Of a DNA stretch of 64,000 nt, positions 47,618 to 64,000 are shown piece after piece. This DNA is from Lumbricus rubellus (lineage: Eukaryota; Annelida; Clitellata; Crassiclitellata; Lumbricidae). The stretch covers positions 60,487,863 through 60,551,862 of the forward strand of contig OX243811.1 in the NCBI GenBank assembly GCA_945859605.1, given 5' to 3'. The number at the start of each line of letters is the position of its first letter. Position 1 is the first letter of the stretch. Made by a program: the position numbers and the translations under genes. The notes beneath the pieces are model-generated. The model searched no databases. It was not told where the DNA came from and was given only the letters and a program-made list of their open reading frames with translations.

Positions 47618-50224
47618 GAGAAGACATTAATCGCATTATTCTGTTTCAAATTTCCTATATTTTATACGGGCAGCTACGCTATCTGATGTAACTTTAAATG
47701 CACGAGTCAATAAGCGATAATATGAGTTAAACTCGACTCAACCATACGCGAGGATCGTTTTTGTATGCACGACGTTTCAGAAGACTTTCTTTTTTAACAT
47801 TGTAGCAGCATATTTCAAAAGATGTTTTGAGCTGATGAAATTGCTGAATTCAGAATTAGATGATTCAGAAAGAAACAATCGAGGATCAGGATTTCTAAAA
47901 GAGGACTTTTCTTAAAGCTTTTCTCGTTAAGCGAGAAAGGTTTTTTAATCAAACTGACGAATAGCCATGAAAATTAGGCCTATTCATAAAACGAATTCAC
48001 CTCAAAGCACCAGACATTAGTAACTCCGCGAACTATAATTCACCATCTAGCCGACACTGACAGACATTCTCTATTTCATTTAGTCCCTCATGGCCCTGGT
48101 CATTATGGGCCTTCTCCTCTAATTTTTTTCCGAAGAACCCATCCATTAGGCCTATCTGGCTCTATTTTCGTCATGAATTCTCGTCTTGGTCTCACCATAA
48201 TCATCACTTTTCTTCATCAATAATCAGACTTCTCTGGAGCTTTCCAAACAAAACTAAAGTCCCACTTTCAAGAAGTCGAACCTTGACTTATCTAAACTTC
48301 CACAAATTTTTCCGGCCTAAATGCCGTGCACCATAGCAGCTGCTCTGCCTCCTCTCTTTAATTTGTTATTTGATCCTGGAAAATCCTTGAAACATCTGCT
48401 GAAATCCTCAAGTAAAACCAGTTCTTAAGCTAATGACTGCCAGTGACTTTGTTCACCTAGTATTTTGCTTGCTTTAATTGCAATTTCCACAGTTATCTCT
48501 GATCAAACAGCAGGAGTCACCATTTAATGATGTACCTGGGTAACAAAAAATTCCTGATTAACTTAAATATCGGTTAGTATTAAACAATCATTGCCTTTGT
48601 ACAAATGTAACCATAAGACGAGGTTTCAACTTGAATGATGTGCTATAAAGCATCGTATAACTTCTGTACTGTACTACACTCGTCACCTGCAGTCTGTTTT
48701 CTAAGACATGTTTCACAAACTCCTTTTAATATGTAGACTACATGTATCAGATAATTGCTCAACCTTCAGTGATAAGCCATTCTTTGTTTTGTCATCATGA
48801 GCTTCCAGAATTTTGACGTTAACAAATAATTATGTTTGAAGTAACAATTCATTATATGTAACGTTATATTAAGCGTAGAAGACGCCACCCCAACTGAAAA
48901 TGTTAAAAATAAAATTACTGACTCGTGATCTAGCCTTCACAACTTTATTATTGATTATGGACAGTCATTAAGTGGTAGATTTCAGTACTGCCATGCAGGC
49001 AAGCATGTGAAAAAGGCCGGAGAATGGCACTGACATGTCTAACCAACAGGTAAACATTACCGTGAACCCTTTGCATATAAAATGTTAATGAAGCTAAAGC
49101 TGCTTAAAAAACTTGAACAGCGATGAAGCTAAAAGATCAATAGGAAAATGAAAAATATGCCGAGTCAATGACTAATTCAATAAATTGCTATTAAAAACAC
49201 AAGGAGTTCCTTATGTTTATTTATTTTATATTAATGCAACATCATGTAATGTATGTACACCACGTCAACATCCGCAAATATGTTTCCACGTATCTTCTTG
49301 TTTGCACCTAAAGGCCACTGCAATTAAACATGAACGGTAACATAACAGTGACAAATATTATGGAGTACAGCTTTGCAAGTACCAGCTACTGGAATATTTG
49401 CATTAATCAACGACACATATATTTTTCATATACATGTATAATGAAACCAAATCAATAATATATACATGCATATATATACGTAACCAAATCCATAGAGGCA
49501 CCTAAATCCTCCGAATAGCAAATGAAACAACCTATTTTCCAATCAAGATCAAAATCATGTTAGAAATCAGGATTCTGATCGGTAACCAAACATCATCAGC
49601 GCGACCAGTTACCGTAAATTCGTCCGATCAGCTCATCGTGCAAAATTTTCAGAAAAAAAATCACTTAAATAAGAGTTCTGGCACTTAACCAAACTAGCGT
49701 GTCTAGCACAGTGCATAACCGAACTGCAACTCTACAGCTTTACGCGTTTGCCAGTAAACTGTATATATCTCAAATGCTATAAGAACGCGATACGCTTAAT
49801 ATACAGATGGCCGACCAATGCTTGAATGTCTTGGCAATGTTGCTAAAACTAGTAGACATCGCACATCTGTACACAGCCAATGCATTTCCTGCGTCAACAG
49901 CAGGATAATCGGTAAACATGCTGACGGACGAATGGGTCATCGTCCAAGTTAACGTTTGAAGTGAGCAGTCGGTAGTTTCAAAATGACGTCAAGATCTGAA
50001 AAACCATTTAAACATTAATAAGTAATTCATCACTATAAAGATTCAACTCCACAATAATTCACCATTTTGGAGCCACATCAAATGGGGTCATCTATGCAAA
50101 AATAAGAGTGATAGGAAGAGGGTGTTACCCAAAATGCAGACATAGTCAGAGAGTTCAGTGATGACACCCCCAAGTCCAGCTGATGTGATGGACACTAGAT
50201 CATATACTATTTCTGAGATCTTAA
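47618..50224. other. Non-coding between TRMT5 and YY1
   Basis: Upstream of TRMT5 and downstream of YY1. No other gene recognised. An alternative terminal exon of YY1 might begin near 49996 (tttttcag then atcttga, minus strand), but this is weak. Confidence 0.4.
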
Positions 50225-50425
50225 TTGTATTGCATTGGACCATTTATAAAGCACTTCTCTCAGACGTGCTCTCAGTGCGATCAATCCCAACAGAAAAGGC
50301 AGGTTTGAAGTGAAAGAAAGATGAGGAAAGACTGCCAGAGAGGATGACAGAGCAAACTGATCCATTCTATAGAAAGGGACCTATACAGACAAAGTATCTC
50401 GATTGAGCCTGTCAGTCGTACTACT
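50225..50425 (-). mobile_element. CR1/L2-like LINE 3'-end fragment
   Basis: Reads gcgatc..aggcaggtttgaagtgaaag, agactgccagagaggatgac, gggacctatacagac, matching the 3' end of the better preserved fragment at 56640-56830. Too short and decayed to code. Confidence 0.7.
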
Positions 50426-50639
50426 TATAAAAATTTGTTGCATAGGTTCCCAAGTCGCTTTTAGTACAACCTTGTCAACAAAGTGTCAAACAAAGAATAG
50501 AAATATGGTAAAATAAAAGTCACTGACCAGTACAATTACAATCAGAGTTATGCGGAAAAGTAAATTAAAATCAACTGTTTCCTTACCAAAACTGTAAGCT
50601 GGTGTTGTAGGCAATAGAATTCAACCAAAAAAATCAGTA

Positions 50640-50664
50640 CTAGTTGTCAAATGACTCCCAAGGC
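50640..50664 (-). other. YY1: Candidate alternative last coding exon of YY1
   Basis: A good acceptor (cattgtcttttcag) then PWESFDN and TAG. It continues the frame from the candidate exon at 51744-51779. Putative; see the YY1 entry. Confidence 0.45.
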
Positions 50665-51743
50665 CTGAAAAGACAATGCAGAAGCAAACAATAGCACCGC
50701 AGTGTGGACAAAAGCAAGCTAAATATAATAATAACGCTAATTTATATGGTGCCGTAACACAATTACAAAGGCGCCTCACATACAACTAAGAACAGGGATA
50801 GGCCTTGTAATAAATATTGCAGAGTTAATTGTTGAAAACAAAAAACACAAACACCAGCAAAGGAAAAACATTGCTAAAAGATCTACATTTTCTTTATCCA
50901 CTTCTTCATACTACTTATACATTATTTAATGTCATCTTATTATTGTATCTGGTCATACCTTAGAAGACAAGAACAATTCTTGGGAACGAACTTTTCAGCC
51001 CTGGTACTCTCTCACTGTGCTTATCTGTTCTGCTTATGAACGTCATTTTGTTCTCCACTTCACATGCCACTTTCAATTTACTCATCCAGTACAGGCTGCT
51101 TCTGTTTGGATATTGATCTGAATATGGCTTGGCTATCAAGTTTCATCAGTTGATACATTGTACTGAGCACTGCAAAGTTAGTAATTATTACTAATACCGG
51201 TAATCTTCAAATAACTGAATTAAACAAATATTTAAGTGAACAAGTAAGCTCTCTTATTCAGATTTTCTTCAGTTAGAGCATGTTCAATATTAGGGCAACT
51301 AGAATTTTCAGTATTTAAAAATCCGTTATGTCGTGCAAAACTAAACCCTACATATCAGTAGATTCTTTCCACAAAATGTCGTAAATGTCTCACGTATTAA
51401 ACAGTACAAGACAATGGTAGGAATATTTTATATTTACTAATAATTAGTATTTATCAATTAAAGGACCCAACGATCTACTACTTAATTTAAGTAAAAACAT
51501 GAAAAAGTCAATGCACATCAAAGAGTTCTCTAAGAGCTCCATTCAGCTTGGTGTCATTTTCACTTTGGACACAATACCAGTTACTGTGGACTGTGTTACT
51601 ATGGACAGCGAACACACATCAATTGTCTACCTTCAGATTTACGCAGTCAATATCAATAAATTTGTTTAGAGATCACCAATAGAACCTTCATCATGCTCTA
51701 ATACTAATACGCAGACATGCATACTGCACAAACAAGTACTTAC

Positions 51744-51779
51744 GAAGCCATGTCTTCCAGCTGGTACTGAGGCTGTGAC
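51744..51779 (-). other. YY1: Candidate 36-nt alternative exon of YY1
   Basis: Acceptor ..actttag and a perfect gtaagt donor bound 36 nt. It reads SQPQYQLEDMA plus a split codon when joined to the gtaagt donor that overlaps the normal YY1 stop codon. The spliced alternative would encode 383 aa. Confidence 0.5.
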
Positions 51780-52241
51780 CTAAAGTGACAAAACAAAAAG
51801 ATTTATAAACTTCTGCATGACTGCAATCATGTATTTACTACACACATATGAGACATAAATAGCCAACTAGTCTGAATACTTGCCACATGTGCAATGCAAA
51901 GCATGCTGATTCGATTGTAGTGTCAATCATTGTGAAAGGATACTGACCTAATCCACATTGTACTCAGAAAATCCTTCTTCACTAGATTTCATTGCTTAAT
52001 TAATAAAGAAATAAAGACATAAAAGCAATTCAGCCAAAAAGGATTACAAGTGTCTTGTTAACAGAAGAGTGAAGAGCTTACATTGCTCTTAAGTAATTAC
52101 AACAAGACGAGTCCAAGCGCACAATGTTAAACATGTTATGTGCTTCTTTCACATTTAACAATAAATATCAAGCATCCACTATTTGTATTCTAAAATCATA
52201 CTAGTTCCGTTATTGTTTGCGTATGAAACAATGCACGGTAC

Positions 52242-60639
<8,398 letters not shown>

Positions 60640-60794
60640 TTCTTTGTGTGTTCAACTTTCTGAAAAAGTTACCATTTTCCCTGCTAAAATATCTGATGAA
60701 CCTTTACTTGAAATCAAGTGCAAGAAGGGGGGACGTCCCATGCAATTTTTAAATGGGGGTCATGGCCGGATTTCCCCCCTGGATCCGCCCATGG
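60640..60794 (-). mobile_element. Truncated copy of the 13727-14057 hAT-like family
   Basis: On the minus strand it begins near GGGCGGATCCAGGGGGGAAA, then tccggccatgacccccattt, matching the left end of the element at 13727. The other end is not identifiable. Confidence 0.6.
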
Positions 60795-60837
60795 GAATTC
60801 CGAGTGACGGACTTGCTCAGAATCCCTAATCGGCGGC

Positions 60838-60905
60838 TTGAGGTGGATTCGAACCCTCGACCTTCCTGCTCAAATGAAGGCACCGAACATACCCCAGCAC
60901 AACAG
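60838..60905 (-). repeat. tRNA-like SINE head
   Basis: The minus strand holds a B box GGGTTCGAATCCACC preceded by gtgccttcatttgagcagga, and then text ending ..caagccgcc. It lacks a full cloverleaf, so it is called SINE-derived. Confidence 0.5.
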
Positions 60906-61029
60906 TACTGCACTCCACAATAGGCTATAATAAAATAGTGAAATAAAATTACGCAGGCCGGGCAGGCCCTATGTAGGTCTACATAGGCTATGGCTGCATG
61001 TATAGGCCTATGTATGTTTGTCAACAATG

Positions 61030-61140
61030 CAAGCCCACAGTTTCTAAGCAATTGACCTGAAACCTTGCACCTAGACAAAGGGATACAAGGGCAACCCAGC
61101 GAAGGGCTGGCGAATCACCCTTACCATGGGAGGCCGTGGG
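61030..61140. repeat. Diverged copy of the 18787/19081 repeat
   Basis: ttgacctgaaaccttgcacc, ctagacaaaggg, caacccagcgaagggctggcg and gaatcaccct correspond to the two copies in gene B intron 3. Confidence 0.6.
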
Positions 61141-61289
61141 TGGGGGTGGCAAAAACAAAAAATTTAAAAATGCCCTATACGATACAGTTTCGCAGATAGC
61201 TAGACAGACACAGACTACCACCATGACCACGTATACCCACCCAACCCCGCAGCACCTTACTCCGCCGGATTGGTTTGAGGCGAAAACAT

Positions 61290-61870
61290 TCATTTCCCGG
61301 GAAACTCCTGTAACTTAAACCATTCAGTTAGACAGCGTATGGGGCGGAGTTTGGTGTCCGTTCTTGGGAGGGGGGGCTTCAAAATCGGGCTTTGGGGGGG
61401 AGGGAGACAGTCCAGATCGAGTGGCGCCGAAAATTTTTCGGCGAAAAATTTGTTGTTTCTGCCCGAAAAGGTGACCTTTTTTAGTCTCCCCCCAAATCTC
61501 GTGAAAAAAACCCATACCATTTTCTCAGCCAAAAAGTTGATGACCTTTTTTTAGTCATCCGCTTGAAATCTGAAATCTCGTAAAAGGTCATCTATTTTCC
61601 AGTCTGTGCCTTCTTGCGGGGGCGGGAGGCTAACCCGAAATAACACTACCATTTTCATTGTGAAAAAACTCTGGGCCTTCCTGGTTGGGGGCTTAACCCC
61701 CATACCCATAGCCCCGGATAAACTGATTAAACTCCGCCAATGGACAGAGTGCAACCAGGACGACTCCGTTTCCACCCGTCCAGGGCCGTCCACGGGCCAA
61801 CCATGATCCTGCGGGCGGTGTGGTCTGTGGAAGCCCACAAAAAATTTCCCGGGAAACGTCGGGTAACCCA
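61290..61870. repeat. Dispersed repeat bounded by tttcccgggaaac motifs
   Basis: catttcccgggaaactcct at about 61294 and aatttcccgggaaacgtcgg at about 61847 may be the ends. Inside, 61600-61745 matches 15960-16125 (ctgggccttc, ggataaact, aaactccgcc). No intact coding sequence. Confidence 0.5.
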
Positions 61871-63006
61871 GATATACTTTAATTCTAAAATGAGAAATGC
61901 AATATTTAGTCAATGCATCACAAAAACGTATTGTTTATGATATTTTTTATTACATCAAACATAATAATTATTATTAGGCCTATTATCGTATGCTAGCCTA
62001 CTCGGTTCATACCAGATCCGACAAATAGGCCTAATATGTTTTTTTGCGATAATGTAGTAGGCCTTGGCTAACGGACATGAAAAGTGTTCGAAGTGTTGCA
62101 TACAATGTAGGGCCTATATTTAATCCATTACACTAAATATTAGTCTATCGAACAATGCAAGCAGAAAGTAGCCCGTGTGCTGTCCAGTAGACCTACATGT
62201 ATGCCTAATTACAGACCATTGCAATTTTTTTAGCGAAACCCAAACAGTAGGCCTAGGCCTCTCTCTCAAAAAGAAGCTACACAGAGACGCTAACAATAAT
62301 ACTAAACAACAATAAATAATCTTATGCAAATTGCGATACATTAATTTTCACAAACGATGGTTGCAACAACGCTGCAACAGATAAACCTAATCTAAGTTCT
62401 ACGTGTCCTAAAACGTCAATCCAAATTAGTCCATAGGTATAATTAGGCCTACAGGCCTATTATTAGGCCTGTGACTTCCAGATAGAATCCAACCTTTGGA
62501 TTTTTAATGTCTTCTTTACAATCATTTGATTTCTTGAACCTGCCAACTAAGTCACATGACCTGACGCAACCTGCTGAAATTGTACCGTAGGCTATAGGCC
62601 TAAAGCCTAGCTGGTGCCATCACTGCAGATAGGGTCGACTTGGAACAAAACAGTGCGTTCAATTCATTCAGGAAGTCAGCATAGCGAATAATCAGTTACA
62701 GAGACAACAATATTATTTAATTACCGGGTAGGCCTACTTTTGTTATCGATGACATCACGCTCACTGAAATCAATGATTTTGCATTAGGCCTATACTAGTT
62801 AGGCGTAGGATGTATACTGTAGGCCTGTAATAGAACAAATGAATGAGCTGGAATGGGTCTGGCCAGGGCTGATAATTTCATAGGCTAAATGAGGTGGTAA
62901 TGTTAGATCGGTTCGAACTGGGTTCTCGTGCAAGTGTGTGTTTCAAAATTGACCATCCGACAACTATCATGATCATCGAGTGACTCATACACATAAGGTT
63001 TTTGAT
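61871..63006. other. 3' flank of gene C and non-coding DNA
   Basis: No gene recognised; very rich in aggcctat words. Confidence 0.4.
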
Positions 63007-64000
63007 TTACTGCTGACTTATTCTGATGTAGCTGCGTTTGAGATTGACACTCAAGATAAGTACAGTATACTTGAATCCGCAGTTTGGGACTCCGTTCAAC
63101 ACAACGGTCCCACCACCACTGCAACTCCACCACCATCCACCCTTACAGGCAACCGCCTGGTTTGCGCAAGACGTCGGCTGGTTGTTCCTATCCTTTGTCG
63201 TGAATTGGTACTTGCGACTGTCAGGACCCAACGCATCCGATGGAGCAACCGACATTCCTGATGCGAAGTAGGTGTATCCGAGAAGTTCCGAATCCATGAC
63301 GAAAGTGCTGTAGGACACGTAGTACTGAGAACCGAGCAAATTGTCCACCACGTCAGCGCATAGATTCCATCTTTGCCCGTTGCTTGTCAGCTTATAGATG
63401 TTTTCGTTTCCCATCCAGTACCCACCGTTGGCATCACTGAATCCGTACTTGTAGGCTTGCCATCCTTGGTCCAGTCCAGAACCCTGGTTGATCTGAGCGA
63501 TATAGTTTGGCTTAGCTGGAACGCAGTATAGAAAGTGATCTCTAATGTTAATCTGTTGTAAACAATTCCATCGAACATTGTAATTGGTGCGTGGAATGTA
63601 CCACAAAATTAATTGATATATTTGTATTGAGACATTAAAAATGAGTGACAATTGCATTCTTATCTTGACATCGAAAATAAGTAATTGAATACTTACAAAG
63701 TACTTTGTCGCACGGATTTCCTGCCGCTATCGGAGGAGGAGGAATGACTACCACCACTGCAGTTGTACTTTGGAATTTGGTCGAGGTAATAGGAACAGTG
63801 GTTGAAAGCTTGGAAGTGGAAACCGTAGAAGTCTTGATTGACGTAGCCGCATTGATTGTAGACCTGGTAGAGGACATTGTACTGGAAACTGCTGAGGACT
63901 TGGTTGATGACATTGCACTGGAAACTCCCGAGGACTTAGTTGAGGACAACGCATTGGAAACTGCCGAGGGTTTGGTTGGGGACATTGCACTAGAAACTGC
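63007..64000 (-). CDS. Gene C (partial): mucin-like - fibrinogen-related protein
   Basis: Two 3' exons of a third paralogue: Ser/Thr exon (beyond 64000 to 63697) and FReD exon 63515-63007, joined phase 1 as in genes A and B. The Ser/Thr part shows 12-residue-like units (SSTKSSAVSSTM) and ends IPPPPI..CDKVLC. The FReD has WQAYKYGFSDANGGYWMGNEN, FTTKDRNNQ, CANQ, GGWWWSC, LNG and a terminal LKRSYIRISQQ. The PAN and microexon should lie to the right of the window. As in A and B the FReD is short (about 170 aa) and lacks the classic calcium loop. Extracellular recognition role inferred. Confidence 0.82.

Overview
This is animal genomic DNA with spliced genes: phase-consistent GT-AG introns, SINEs, LINE fragments, DNA transposons, a 200-N gap and long microsatellites. 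The palindromic word TAGGCCTA/ATAGGCCTAT litters the non-coding parts. A marine invertebrate is likely. My guess is an echinoderm or hemichordate, but a mollusc is not excluded. No bacterial, organellar or CRISPR features were seen.

The main content is a cluster of secreted recognition-type proteins. Genes A (6648-10413), B (17982-24286) and C (63007 to beyond the window end), all on the minus strand, share one plan: a signal peptide with an 8-Cys PAN/Apple-like domain, a 31-nt microexon, a Ser/Thr-rich mucin-like exon, and a fibrinogen-related C-terminal domain (FReD). For C only the last two exons are in the window. Gene D (37331-41949, plus) starts with the same PAN exon type and a 31-nt microexon of identical phases. 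It then continues into an Ig-like exon and two C-type lectin exons that carry EPN and WND motifs. The family therefore appears to have one common head joined by phase-1 exon shuffling to two different lectin-type tails. The Ser/Thr exon of gene B is a 36-bp coding minisatellite of roughly 50 units. All exon models were derived by hand from splice sites, reading frame and paralogue comparison, and each complete gene sums to an exact multiple of three.

Two conserved housekeeping or regulatory genes lie further right on the minus strand. TRMT5 (43288-47617, four exons) encodes a tRNA (guanine37-N1)-methyltransferase. YY1 (52242-58760, five exons) encodes a transcription factor with a REPO segment and four C2H2 fingers, and has a possible alternative C-terminus encoded at 51744-51779 and 50640-50664.

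Much of the rest is mobile DNA. At 25501-33667 a hAT-like element with a perfect 8-bp target duplication has been split by a young LTR retrotransposon (25730-32743). That LTR element lacks pol, carries an ORF that begins inside its LTR, and holds four copies of a hairpin with covarying base pairs. Other elements include two piggyBac relics (34799-35808, 39122-39760), several hAT-like MITEs with 8-bp duplications, an 851-bp terminal-inverted-repeat element with internal core repeats (4741-5591), a TIR element with G-rich blocks in a YY1 intron (57398-57919), tRNA-derived SINEs and CR1/L2-like LINE fragments. The left end (1-3635) has two mirror-image 14-15 bp minisatellites.
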